Shown: positions 1-7,689 of the stretch, piece after piece
Layout of the letters: every line of letters begins with the position of its first letter
Position numbering within the stretch: the first letter of the stretch is position 1
Assembly: GCA_964396165.1 (NCBI GenBank)
Contig: CAYNEF010000018.1
Location: 4,480 to 68,479 of the forward strand
DNA: 64,000 bases
Direction: 5' to 3'
DNA from: CALCZU01 sp964396165
GTDB taxonomy: Bacteria > Bdellovibrionota > FAC87 > UBA2466
Notes under the pieces: model-generated
The model's database searches: none
The model's input: only the letters and a program-made list of their open reading frames with translations
Told to the model about the DNA's origin: nothing
Position numbers and translations under genes: made by a program

Positions 1-2
1 AC

Positions 3-485
3 AGCTTAAGCAACTCGGGCAAATTCAGTAAAGCGGGTACAGGTAATAATGAGCACTTCTCCATCAGAAATGAAATTCGAAGTGACTCAGTTTGCTGGTT
101 TGAACCTTTAGCACTGACAAGTTTACAACAAATGCTCTGGGACAAACTCGATACACTTAAAAATCAATTAAACGAAAACTTGATGATGGGTCTTGTTAGT
201 TTTAGCGGACACTATGCAAAATATGAATCAGGGGACAAGTACGAAAGACACATCGATGCCTTTCAATCCGATTCAAAACGCATGCTTTCCGTAGTTCTCT
301 ACCTCAACCAAAATTGGGTAAAATCAGACGGGGGTTCGCTTCGACTATATTTATCAAACAAGCATTGTGATATTTCACCGACTGGTGGGACTCTTGTTTG
401 TTTTTTAAGTAAAACGATGCAACACAAAGTAATGGTAAGTCACAACACTCGAAAAAGTTTTACTGGTTGGTTTAATTTGAGATAA
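3..485 (+). CDS. 2-oxoglutarate/Fe(II)-dependent oxygenase (prolyl 4-hydroxylase/PHD-like), 5' partial
   Basis: The reading frame is open to the left edge, so the start lies outside the window; about 160 residues are visible. Counting from the first internal Met (base 132), the HxD iron-binding pair is H40 and D42 (ERHIDAF), the distal iron ligand is H98 (QHKV) and the 2-oxoglutarate-binding Arg is R107. Spacing and surrounding sequence (SVVLYLNQ, GGSLRLY, PTGGTLVCF) match the SM-20/PHD group. This family couples 2-oxoglutarate decarboxylation to hydroxylation, often of a protein proline; the substrate cannot be read from sequence. The stop is followed closely by a convergent gene, with no obvious terminator between them. 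Confidence 0.85.
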   Translation, partial: SLSNSGKFSKAGTGNNEHFSIRNEIRSDSVCWFEPLALTSLQQMLWDKLDTLKNQLNENLMMGLVSFSGHYAKYESGDKYERHIDAFQSDSKRMLSVVLYLNQNWVKSDGGSLRLYLSNKHCDISPTGGTLVCFLSKTMQHKVMVSHNTRKSFTGWFNLR

Positions 486-506
486 AAAAAATAGTCCACC
501 TGCTAA

Positions 507-1253
507 TTATCTTTCGAATAGGTACCATCGCGGTTTTACCTTTTTGCGGTAAGACAAGCCGAATTCTTTTATGCCGTACTCACGCACTAGCACTGCTACT
601 TCTGTGGGGGAATCACTGATATGAATACTATCCCAATCGGATTGATCTATATTTTTTTCCGCTAAAACAGGTGCTTTTAAAAAAGCCATCAAATCCTTCC
701 AGTAGTCTGATCCCATCAGGATAAGCGGAAAGTTTTTTGTCTTGCGAGTTTGAATCAGCGTAGCGATTTCGAAGAATTCATCCAATGTCCCAAATCCGCC
801 CGGCATTGCAATAAAAGCATAAGAGTATTTTGCAAGCATCAACTTACGTACGAAGAAATAACGAAACTCCAACCAAACATCCAGATAGGAATTGCGGTAT
901 TGTTCTTTGGGCAGCTGAATATTACACCCAACAGATAGTCCCTTAGCTTCTTTAGCACCACGGTTTGCGGCTTCCATTAAGCCTGGACCTCCTCCCGTGA
1001 TAACAGTAAATCCTTCTTTTGCTAATGCCTGTCCCAGTTCTTTAGCTAAAGAATAATAGCGGTGCCCATCAGGATACCTGGCAGATCCAAACACCGTGAC
1101 ACAAGGCCCGACAAAGTGAAGAGTTCGAAATCCACGCAAGCATTCAAAGAAAATTTTGATGGCGCGTAGGAATTCAAATGGTCGTGTTTGAGGACCTTGA
1201 AGAAATTTTTGTTCTTGAACAGCTTCAGAAACGGATTGAGACTTAGTTTTCAT
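507..1253 (-). CDS. LOG-family Rossmann-fold protein (TIGR00730-like)
   Basis: Members of this family hydrolyse nucleotide 5'-monophosphates; LOG proteins release cytokinin bases, and some bacterial relatives act on AMP or pyrimidine nucleotides. The glycine-rich stretch TGGGPGLMEAANRG and the catalytic PGGFGTLDE motif are both present, in the correct order. I chose the ATG at 1253, preceded by GAAGAA. A GTG at 1289 with AAGAG upstream is an alternative that adds 12 residues. This is the last gene of a minus-strand run that starts at 4663 (ATPase, coiled-coil protein, CBS protein). Family assignment is firm; the substrate is unknown. Confidence 0.85.
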   Translation of the reverse strand: MKTKSQSVSEAVQEQKFLQGPQTRPFEFLRAIKIFFECLRGFRTLHFVGPCVTVFGSARYPDGHRYYSLAKELGQALAKEGFTVITGGGPGLMEAANRGAKEAKGLSVGCNIQLPKEQYRNSYLDVWLEFRYFFVRKLMLAKYSYAFIAMPGGFGTLDEFFEIATLIQTRKTKNFPLILMGSDYWKDLMAFLKAPVLAEKNIDQSDWDSIHISDSPTEVAVLVREYGIKEFGLSYRKKVKPRWYLFER

Positions 1254-1303
1254 AATATGTTCTTCTTTTTTAAAGAAGAACTTTTTCACACAAAAGCTCT
1301 TAC

Positions 1304-1762
1304 TTAATTAGCCGCAATCTCTACTAAATCGGTCATTTTTTTTGTTTTTAATGCAACTTTTAACCTGGTTGGCTTCAAGATCCGTCTAAGTAAATATAGC
1401 GCGTCCACAGTCGTGAAAATGCCTGTTACTTCGCCACCTTTCTCTTGAACGACAGTACTGCCATATTTGTTTTTCATCATTTGTGTCAGTACTTTTTCCA
1501 GTGATGTATCTGGCCGCACCACGTACGGATCTGAATGCATTACGTCTTTTACCAAAAAATCAGCACCCCATTTTGAGAGAGCTGCTTCCTTTGCGTCGCG
1601 TTCGCTCAGAAGCCCCACTACACGTTTTCCCTCTACAACAGGTAAGTGACGTACTTTGGCTTTACTCATTACTCCAAGCGCCTTTGTAATCGGTATTTGT
1701 GCGTCAATCACCATTGGCACTGGAGTCATCACCTGAGAGATAATTTTTATTTTGATTTTCAT
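1304..1762 (-). CDS. CBS-pair domain protein
   Basis: The protein is almost entirely a tandem CBS module (152 aa): CBS1 about residues 10-62 (VMTPVPMVID, RHLPVVEGKRVVGLLSERD) and CBS2 about 72-127 (VKDVMHSDPYVVRPDTSL, GSTVVQEKGGEVTGIFTTVDAL). Such pairs usually bind adenine nucleotides and regulate a partner. No catalytic domain is attached. It lies 20 bases after the coiled-coil gene and about 50 bases before the LOG-family gene. Control of the co-transcribed P-type ATPase by nucleotide binding is possible, but that is inference. Confidence 0.85.
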   Translation of the reverse strand: MKIKIKIISQVMTPVPMVIDAQIPITKALGVMSKAKVRHLPVVEGKRVVGLLSERDAKEAALSKWGADFLVKDVMHSDPYVVRPDTSLEKVLTQMMKNKYGSTVVQEKGGEVTGIFTTVDALYLLRRILKPTRLKVALKTKKMTDLVEIAAN

Positions 1763-1782
1763 ACTCTTACTCTTTTCTAAAA

Positions 1783-2052
1783 TTACGATGGAAGAGACTG
1801 CTTGATTTGCTCGTATCCCTTTTTCACAGTCTTAAATAACTGCTTTGTTGCATCTTTGACATCTGAAGCAGATTTTTTAGTGGCGGACTTAGCAGGTTTA
1901 TATTTACCTTTAAGTTTTCGCCAATCGCTCTCTAGCTTCTGCCACTCATCTTTCATGTCTGTTTTGAATAAATGAGCCTGCACTTTTAATTCGTCGCGAA
2001 GTTGTTGAATACTCTGAATATCACTGGATGGGGGATTAATTTTCTTTGGCAT
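1783..2052 (-). CDS. small basic coiled-coil protein, unknown function
   Basis: This is an 89-residue, Lys-rich, predominantly helical protein with no signal peptide or membrane segment. Heptad-like spacing (QQLRDELKVQAHLF, DEWQKLESDWRKLKGK) suggests a coiled coil, followed by a Lys/Ala/Ser linker and a second helix. I start it at ATG 2052 (MPKKINPP), which has AGGAG seven bases upstream; the longer in-frame start at 2070 would contain that ribosome site inside the coding region. It lies between the P-type ATPase and the CBS gene on the same strand. I do not recognise a family. Confidence 0.65.
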   Translation of the reverse strand: MPKKINPPSSDIQSIQQLRDELKVQAHLFKTDMKDEWQKLESDWRKLKGKYKPAKSATKKSASDVKDATKQLFKTVKKGYEQIKQSLPS

Positions 2053-2170
2053 ACGTTTACTCCTATACATCCTATCTATGCGAAAACGATGCCGAAGATT
2101 TTCTGCACGTATTTTTAAAAGGGAGATTAAGGGATGAGCAATAAAGTCCCAAACGCGACTAATTTGTGCA

Positions 2171-4663
2171 TTATGTTTTAGTCAAAGACGTTGCTTTAAC
2201 GGAAAACAGCTTTCCAAAAATCCACGTCGGTACCATCCCTAATCCAAAGGAATATAAAATCTGCACAGGGGATAAAATATCAAAGCTAAGGACGTGTCTC
2301 AGTGCAGGAATGTAATATAAGAGTGGAATAGTCACAAAAACGAATAGTAGAACAACTACTAAAGCCCAATTTATTTCCTTAAGCTGCGATTTAGGCACCG
2401 CAACCAGAATTAACCCAACGATATTTCCTAGTAGGATTAAAAAAGAGATACCTCTGACAAAACCGGGCGCAAATCCTTGCAGGTTGGAATAGTAGATTAC
2501 AGCTATACCTAAGATAAGAGGAACAAGGCCTCTAGCTGCTGAAACAAGAATGAATCGAGTTTGAAACAACACTTCATTTCTCTGCCTGGGTGGCCTGTTC
2601 ATTATATCTCTATCCGCAGGAATTCCTTCCAGGGCCAAAGAACAAGAGGGATCAATAAGCAACTCTAAAAGCACAAGATGTATGGGAGACAGTATCAACG
2701 GCCAACCTAGGAATGCGGGGATAAGGGTCATCCCTGCAATAGGAATGTGCAAGGCTAGTACATAGGCTGTTGCATTACGAATATTATCGTAAATGCGTCT
2801 ACCTAAACGCACAGCATTTACAATGGATTGAAAATCATCCTGCATCAAAACTATATCTGAGGCTTCTCTTGCTACATCTGTTCCCCTTTTTCCCATTGCA
2901 ATTCCGATATCAGCATTTTTCAAACTGGGTGCATCGTTTACTCCGTCCCCGGTCATAGCGACGACTTCGTTGGCATCCTTAAGAGCCTGAACAATGCGCA
3001 GTTTTTGATCGTGACTCATTCGTGCAAAAACTGAAATCTTGTGGATACGACTTTTAAGTGTATTCGCATCCATAGCTTGCAATTGCACGCCTGTGACGAC
3101 TTCTCCCTCGGGCGGAAATCCTGCCTCTTCCGCAATTTTTTTTGCGGTTTCTGGATAGTCGCCAGTCATCATTAAAACGCGTATTCCTGCCGTACGGCAT
3201 TCTTTTAACGCAGAGGGAACTTCCTCCCTTAAGGGGTCTTCCAATCCCAAAATTCCTAACCAAGTAAAATCAAAGACATGAGAAGAAGAAGGGAGCTTAT
3301 CCTTTTCCGGATACACAGCTTTAGCAACTGCCAGTACACGCAACCCACTGGAAGCAAGAGCACGCACTTGTTGTTCCAAAGCTTCCCGTTTTTCTGTCGA
3401 TAAATGGCATAGATCGAATATAGCTTCGGGAGCACCTTTCGCAGCAATGACATGTTCTTGCGTTGCAGGATCATCCCAGACACAGCACATGGCCAAAAGT
3501 TCATTTGTGAGTGGGTATTCCTTTAACAAATTCCAAGTGGGGTGTCTGTGTTCCTGCTCAACAACTTTTTTATCCAAAGCTGCAAGAATGGCCTTTTCCA
3601 TCGGATCAAATGGATCTCGATGACTGGAAAGAACAGCAAACTCAACAAGCGTGTGAAATTTTTCTGGAAGAGCTTCTAATTCCTTAAGATCAATTATTTC
3701 CTCTTCAACAATAAGCTTTCTAAGAGCCATTTCATTCTTTGTCAGTGTACCTGTCTTATCCACACACAGAACCGTTGTGGCCCCTAAGTTTTCAATCGCA
3801 CCCACTCGTCTCGTTAAGACTTTTTCCTTTGAGATACGCCACGCGCCCATCGCGAAAAATAGAGTTAAAATGACTGGCAATTCTTCCGGTAGCATAGATA
3901 AGCTTGAGGCAAGCCCTGCCAGCAAAGAATCTCCCCAACTTCCCGATCGCATTTTGTAAGCAACAATTACTAAAACACAAAAAATAATACTAAAAACAAA
4001 CAACACTTTCCCCAGGCCCAGAACTTCTGCCTGAAGTTTGGTCCCTTTATTGTCGGAAGAAGAAAGAGACTTTCCTATTTTTCCAATTTCTGTATGAAGT
4101 CCAGTCCCTGTCACTACTGCCATTCCTCGACCTTTGACAACGAGAGTTCCCGAAAAGAGCTGACCAGTATCGTCAACCAACTTCCGCACAGGCAAAGACT
4201 CTCCAGTTAAAAGAGATTCATCCACCATAAAATGAGAAGATTCGATAAGTTTTGCGTCAGCCGAAATTCGATCCCCCTCTGAGAGTACCATCAAATCCCC
4301 CGGCACTACCTCACGTCCAGATATTCGTATTTCCTTTCCTTCTCGGATGACAAGAACACGAGGGGAAGCCATCTCTTTTAAAGACTGAAGAGCTCGCTCT
4401 GTTTTTGTATATTGGTAGAGATTGATGAGGATCATGAATAATGCGGAAAAACAAAGCAATAGACCTTCAACCAAATCCCCTAAAAAAAGATAAATAACAG
4501 CACAAGCAAGAAGAAAAAAGAGCATGGGTTCTCGCATAACATGCAAGATGTTATGAATGAATGTATGGCGCCCTTCGGATGTGAGCTCGTTAGGACCGTG
4601 TAATTGGTAAAGTCGCAGCGCTTCGGTGGTGCCAAGCCCAACTCTGTCATATTCTGTCTTCAT
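2171..4663 (-). CDS. cation-transporting P-type ATPase (P2/Ca2+-ATPase-like)
   Basis: This is an inner-membrane ATP-driven cation pump, 830 aa. All catalytic signatures are intact: TGES at 153-156, phosphorylation motif DKTGTLT with D302, KGAPEAI near 409-415, MTGDGVNDAP around 570-579. The short N-terminal cation-ATPase segment (GLGTTEALRLYQLHGPNEL) is present. Helix M4 carries PEELP (259-263) instead of the PEGLP of SERCA-type Ca2+ pumps, and M6 carries IDPSCS (670-675) where SERCA has its Ca2+-binding Asn/Thr/Asp. These mark a bacterial side group whose ion is uncertain. It leads an operon-like run with coiled-coil, CBS and LOG-family genes. Confidence 0.92.
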   Translation of the reverse strand: MKTEYDRVGLGTTEALRLYQLHGPNELTSEGRHTFIHNILHVMREPMLFFLLACAVIYLFLGDLVEGLLLCFSALFMILINLYQYTKTERALQSLKEMASPRVLVIREGKEIRISGREVVPGDLMVLSEGDRISADAKLIESSHFMVDESLLTGESLPVRKLVDDTGQLFSGTLVVKGRGMAVVTGTGLHTEIGKIGKSLSSSDNKGTKLQAEVLGLGKVLFVFSIIFCVLVIVAYKMRSGSWGDSLLAGLASSLSMLPEELPVILTLFFAMGAWRISKEKVLTRRVGAIENLGATTVLCVDKTGTLTKNEMALRKLIVEEEIIDLKELEALPEKFHTLVEFAVLSSHRDPFDPMEKAILAALDKKVVEQEHRHPTWNLLKEYPLTNELLAMCCVWDDPATQEHVIAAKGAPEAIFDLCHLSTEKREALEQQVRALASSGLRVLAVAKAVYPEKDKLPSSSHVFDFTWLGILGLEDPLREEVPSALKECRTAGIRVLMMTGDYPETAKKIAEEAGFPPEGEVVTGVQLQAMDANTLKSRIHKISVFARMSHDQKLRIVQALKDANEVVAMTGDGVNDAPSLKNADIGIAMGKRGTDVAREASDIVLMQDDFQSIVNAVRLGRRIYDNIRNATAYVLALHIPIAGMTLIPAFLGWPLILSPIHLVLLELLIDPSCSLALEGIPADRDIMNRPPRQRNEVLFQTRFILVSAARGLVPLILGIAVIYYSNLQGFAPGFVRGISFLILLGNIVGLILVAVPKSQLKEINWALVVVLLFVFVTIPLLYYIPALRHVLSFDILSPVQILYSFGLGMVPTWIFGKLFSVKATSLTKT

Positions 4664-5044
4664 ATCAGGATTCTTTCACATCCTTTGTTTAATAGAAATA
4701 CTGAAAGAATTAGCTTAGTAAAGTAATCTTACACCTAATAGTACTATTTTTTCTGATGCAACTAAGAGCAGGAGAAATATTCTAAACTGCTTTCCCTATT
4801 ATTTTTTAAATAATTGAAACATTTTGTAACGGCATCATTGAATCAATATTAGACAACAACACATAGTGTTCGGAACAAGCAGCATAACAAAGTTTTTACC
4901 CATTTCTCCGTCTGTTGTAGTCTGAAACACTCTAAGATCACTTCTCTCACATGCAGCTACGGCTCCATTTTGGTAAATATCCATATTTTGAACTGAATTA
5001 ATACTGGTGCCAATCCGCTACTATTGGGAATAATATATTGAGCT
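4664..5044. other. intergenic region (381 bp) between divergent genes
   Basis: AT-rich spacer between the ATPase operon (leftward) and a small acidic-protein gene (rightward). It should carry promoters for both directions, but I could not assign a convincing -35/-10 pair. An imperfect GTAA-N7-TTAC inverted repeat is visible near 4718-4732. I see no RNA gene, insertion element or additional ORF with a ribosome-binding site. Confidence 0.4.
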
Positions 5045-5239
5045 ATGGATGATGAAGATTTTGAAGGAACTTTAGTCTTAGAAAAACTTGCTGAAATAGA
5101 TAGAGTGGATGACTTTTATGAAGCCATTGATGCAGACGATTTTAAACAGGCAGCAACCCTAATGAAAATGGCAAAGATCGATCTTGAGACCATCCAAACA
5201 GTGCTAGAAAAGATGAAGGCAGCAGATGGGGAACACTAA
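5045..5239 (+). CDS. small acidic protein, unknown function
   Basis: A 64-residue, strongly acidic, Cys-free, apparently all-helical protein (DDEDFEGTLVLEKLAEID, DDFYEAIDADDFKQAATLMK, DLETIQTVLEKMK). There is no signal peptide or membrane segment, so it should be cytoplasmic. The regular helix pattern and low-complexity acidic start argue that it is translated, although the upstream ribosome site is weak. It stands alone between a divergent ATPase operon and a convergent AHSA1 gene, and its stop lies inside a long hairpin. I do not recognise a named family. Confidence 0.55.
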   Translation: MDDEDFEGTLVLEKLAEIDRVDDFYEAIDADDFKQAATLMKMAKIDLETIQTVLEKMKAADGEH

Positions 5240-5271
5240 CAAATAGGTTATCCTATTGTTTCCTGTTCCCC
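5228..5271. terminator. long hairpin between convergent genes, possible terminator
   Basis: Outer arms GGGGAACA (5228-5235) and TGTTCCCC (5264-5271) flank an inner hairpin of AACAAATAGG and CCTATTGTT with a TTAT loop and one bulged A. The structure spans the stop codon of the small acidic gene. No long T-run follows on either strand, so classic intrinsic termination is not certain. Confidence 0.45.
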
Positions 5272-5294
5272 TCCACGAAATTTAAGTACGTTCT

Positions 5295-6251
5295 TTATAT
5301 TGAGCTAGATAATACCTCTTCTAACTTATCAAAGGATCCGGTCCAACCTTGTGTCATGCCGCCCTTTGCTTTGATAAACGTTTCGAGTTCTTCGGCCGTA
5401 GTATTGCCATAAGGTTCCCAGCACACGGTAACGCGTGTTTGGTCCGGGCCTTCTGCGGTAAATTTTATGGTAGTTAACATCGTTGCAGGCCAGGTTGGGG
5501 CAAGGGGATGGCGAGACATTTTTTCATTCTCGTCGCAAAACTGTTGCGTGTACACAAGCTCGTCCACACCGTTCATTTTCAAATATTCCGCTTTTGCATA
5601 CATTTTTAAGTCACCATTGCCACTCACGCAGTAAAATGTCGCGCCGCCTGGTTTAAAGTCTGCACGAATAAATTCCATATTCATTCCGGTAGGGGTCAGC
5701 CATTTTTTTAAGTGCTCAGGTTTTGTCCACATTTCGTACATAAGTTTTAACGGAGCATCGAAAGTGCGGTTAATATAAAATTGTTCTTTACCCGCAGTTT
5801 CCTTGCTCAAATATTCCGCAAGCCGATCCCAAGTCGCATTGCCCCCGGCCTTTTTGATAAATTTCTTTGTTTCTTCCGCGGCTTCTGGTGTCGCAAGCGC
5901 CATCGTCATATCCATTGTAGTTTTGCCATTTTTCTCTGCAAAATTGACGGTCACGCGAAAGAGTGGAGGTCTGTCATCATAGCCACCGTGATCGTAAACC
6001 AAGCGCGAATACTTTTCGACTTCGTAGTACAGAGTTTTATTAGGGTAATCCGTGCCGTCAGGACCATGCATCGTATAATGCCAACTACCGCCGACTCTTA
6101 AATCTTTACTGTGCGTCGTGATTGTAAATCCACGCGGTCCCCACCACTGCGCAGCTTGCGCGGGATCGGTCCAGGCATCCCAAACTGCTTTCACTGGGGC
6201 ATCGTAAACACGAGTGATTTGAATTTCATTGGATTTACTTTTTTTACTCAT
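5295..6251 (-). CDS. tandem AHSA1/SRPBCC-domain protein
   Basis: Two AHSA1 (Activator of Hsp90 ATPase homologue 1-like, SRPBCC fold) domains lie in one 318-residue chain, about 1-155 and 156-318. Each opens with a typical strand-helix start (ITRVYDAPVKAVWDAWTDPAQAAQWWGPRGF; FYINRTFDAPLKLMYEMWTKPEHLKKWLTP). The fold makes a hydrophobic ligand cavity; most bacterial members are uncharacterised. The start codon overlaps the stop of the upstream ArsR gene (ATGA), so the two are translationally coupled. ArsR-AHSA1 pairing is a common arrangement in bacteria. The duplication in one chain is the unusual point. Confidence 0.88.
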   Translation of the reverse strand: MSKKSKSNEIQITRVYDAPVKAVWDAWTDPAQAAQWWGPRGFTITTHSKDLRVGGSWHYTMHGPDGTDYPNKTLYYEVEKYSRLVYDHGGYDDRPPLFRVTVNFAEKNGKTTMDMTMALATPEAAEETKKFIKKAGGNATWDRLAEYLSKETAGKEQFYINRTFDAPLKLMYEMWTKPEHLKKWLTPTGMNMEFIRADFKPGGATFYCVSGNGDLKMYAKAEYLKMNGVDELVYTQQFCDENEKMSRHPLAPTWPATMLTTIKFTAEGPDQTRVTVCWEPYGNTTAEELETFIKAKGGMTQGWTGSFDKLEEVLSSSI

Positions 6252-6601
6252 GGCTTTCTCACCTTTTTTTTCTTTTTTGAAGTTACCGTCTTTAAATAGG
6301 CATCCAACCTATCAAAACTCTGTTCCCAGAACTCCCTGTACTCTTCCATCCAGTTGGAAGCTATTTTCAATGGAGCGCCGTTTATTTTGCAGGGTCTCCA
6401 CTGTGCTTCCCTGCTCTTTGTGATCAATCCTGCTTTTTCTAAAACTTTTAAATGTTTGGTAATGGCAGGAAGACTCATTTCTTTCAAAAAAGGTTCCGCA
6501 AGTGCTGAGACATTTGCTTCTCCTTTCGAAAGACGTGCGAGCATTGCTCGTCGGGTAGGGTCGGCTAGTGCAGCGAAAGTTTGGCTTAAAGTGTCTGTCA
6601 T
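6248..6601 (-). CDS. ArsR-family winged-helix transcriptional regulator
   Basis: 117 aa with the standard ArsR order: FAALADPTRRAMLARLSKGEANVSALAEPF, then the recognition helix region SLPAITKHLKVLEKAGLITKSREAQWR. No cysteine metal site is apparent; this is the metal-free SdpR-like type usually paired with AHSA1 proteins. It overlaps the downstream AHSA1 gene by four bases. A sigma70-like promoter and a 26-bp perfect palindrome lie directly upstream, so autorepression of the two-gene operon is likely. Confidence 0.9.
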   Translation of the reverse strand: MTDTLSQTFAALADPTRRAMLARLSKGEANVSALAEPFLKEMSLPAITKHLKVLEKAGLITKSREAQWRPCKINGAPLKIASNWMEEYREFWEQSFDRLDAYLKTVTSKKKKKVRKP

Positions 6602-6606
6602 AATTT

Positions 6607-6632
6607 ACCTATTGGTTAATTAACCAATAGGT
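6607..6632 (-). promoter_or_regulatory. palindromic operator of the arsR-AHSA1 operon
   Basis: A perfect inverted repeat of 26 bp with arms ACCTATTGGTTAA and TTAACCAATAGGT. It starts six bases upstream of the arsR start codon and covers the predicted transcription start near 6628 and the ribosome-binding region. Position and symmetry fit a dimeric winged-helix repressor binding its own promoter. Direct binding is inferred. Confidence 0.75.
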
Positions 6633-6634
6633 TT

Positions 6635-6663
6635 AATATAAAGATATTTAATAAAAGAGTCAA
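6635..6663 (-). promoter_or_regulatory. sigma70-like promoter of the arsR-AHSA1 operon
   Basis: On the minus strand, TTGACT (6663-6658) and TATATT (6640-6635) are separated by exactly 17 bases. Five of six bases match consensus in each box. The predicted start falls inside the adjacent palindrome. Confidence 0.65.
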
Positions 6664-6738
6664 TACCACCTTGGATTAGCCCGCCTAAGTATCTAAATCT
6701 ATTTGTAGAAAGCGAGCTCAAATGCTATTGCCTAGAGC

Positions 6739-7290
6739 ATGAATAGTAATACCTGTGAGCTTTGCTCATCTGAAACCAATGTCACTTCTTTTAATCTGCC
6801 AAAGCAGAAATCAAATACTTTGAGCAGTGAACTAAACATTTGCGGTAAATGTCAGGAGCAAATGTCACATCCTCTAGGGGATGTGAACCATTGGCGCGCA
6901 CTAAATGAAAATATATGGACAGAGAATGCAGCAGTTAAAGTAATCGCCTGGCGAGTCCTTAATAAACTCTCTACAGAAGGTTGGGCTCAAGATTTGCTCA
7001 CTCAATTGGATTTGGATGAGGAAACACTGGAATGGGCAAAAGAAGAACTTTCTGAAAGCGCGGGTGCGTCCTCTCAAGTAGAAACACGGGATAGTAATGG
7101 AACGGTCTTAAAACAAGGAGATTCGGTCACTTTGATAAAAGACTTGGAAGTCAAAGGCGCTGGCTTCACGGCTAAAAGAGGAACCTTGGTAAAAAACATT
7201 GCTCTCACTGAGGATCCAGGGCTGATTGAAGGCAAAGTGAACGGCACACAAATCGTGTTAAAAACCATATTCCTTAAAAAAGCGATTTAG
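6739..7290 (+). CDS. PhnA/YjdM-like zinc-ribbon protein
   Basis: The N-terminus has a zinc ribbon with C6/C9 and C35/C38 (CELC, CGKC). The C-terminal PhnA domain spans about 115-183 (DSNGTVLKQGDSVTLIKDLEVKG; KRGTLVKNIALTEDPGLIEGKVNG). The domain order is that of PhnA/YjdM, longer than the usual 110 aa because of a helical insert (about 40-112). Despite the name, phnA lies outside the phosphonate-degradation pathway in E. coli and its role is not settled. The gene is monocistronic, before cspA. Confidence 0.85.
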   Translation: MNSNTCELCSSETNVTSFNLPKQKSNTLSSELNICGKCQEQMSHPLGDVNHWRALNENIWTENAAVKVIAWRVLNKLSTEGWAQDLLTQLDLDEETLEWAKEELSESAGASSQVETRDSNGTVLKQGDSVTLIKDLEVKGAGFTAKRGTLVKNIALTEDPGLIEGKVNGTQIVLKTIFLKKAI

Positions 7291-7420
7291 CCCTTAATCA
7301 GGTGCATTGCGTTAGATAAATAGGCGTAATGTGCTGTTTCTCTTTACTCTCCCTCATAAATAGCATACTAGTATCCTCGGACGGCACAATGCCGCCCATT
7401 ATTGTTAAGTGAGAATATAA

Positions 7421-7618
7421 ATGACAACAGGTACAGTTAAATTTTTCAACGCGAGTAAGGGATTCGGTTTCATTACTCCAGACGACGGTAGCAAAGACGT
7501 ATTCGTACATGCGAACGATCTTAACGGCGCCGTTTTGAACGAAGGAACAAAAGTCGAATTCGAAATTGTTCCAGGTAAAAAAGGTCCTCAAGCTAGTAAC
7601 GTACGCGTTACTGCCTAA
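7421..7618 (+). CDS. cold-shock domain protein (CspA family)
   Basis: A 65-aa single-domain cold-shock protein that binds single-stranded nucleic acid. RNP1 KGFGFI (13-18) and RNP2 VFVHA (27-31) are intact, and length is typical. ATG 7421 is preceded by AGTGAGA. The leader contains a short hairpin (CGGCA, loop CAA, TGCCG at 7382-7394); cold-shock mRNAs often have structured leaders, but a role here is not shown. Confidence 0.95.
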   Translation: MTTGTVKFFNASKGFGFITPDDGSKDVFVHANDLNGAVLNEGTKVEFEIVPGKKGPQASNVRVTA

Positions 7619-7652
7619 GCCCAATTTAAACCAAAATTTTTGATTTTATAAT

Positions 7653-7689
7653 AGCACTGGCAGTGGGAGTGATCTTCTCTGCTTGTGCT
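7653..7689. terminator. imperfect hairpin between cspA and the convergent barrel gene
   Basis: Arms AGCAC (7653-7657) and GTGCT (7685-7689), with an inner GCAG/CTGC pairing. It overlaps the stop codon of the minus-strand outer-membrane gene. T-runs are poor on both strands, so this is only a candidate terminator. Confidence 0.3.

Noticed and set aside
3054..3504. Two open frames on the same strand inside the P-type ATPase gene
   Set aside because: They lie in other frames of a fully intact ATPase and have no family features.
7298..7624. Minus-strand open frame of 108 codons covering cspA
   Set aside because: It is the shadow of the cold-shock gene and its leader; the protein shows no recognisable pattern.
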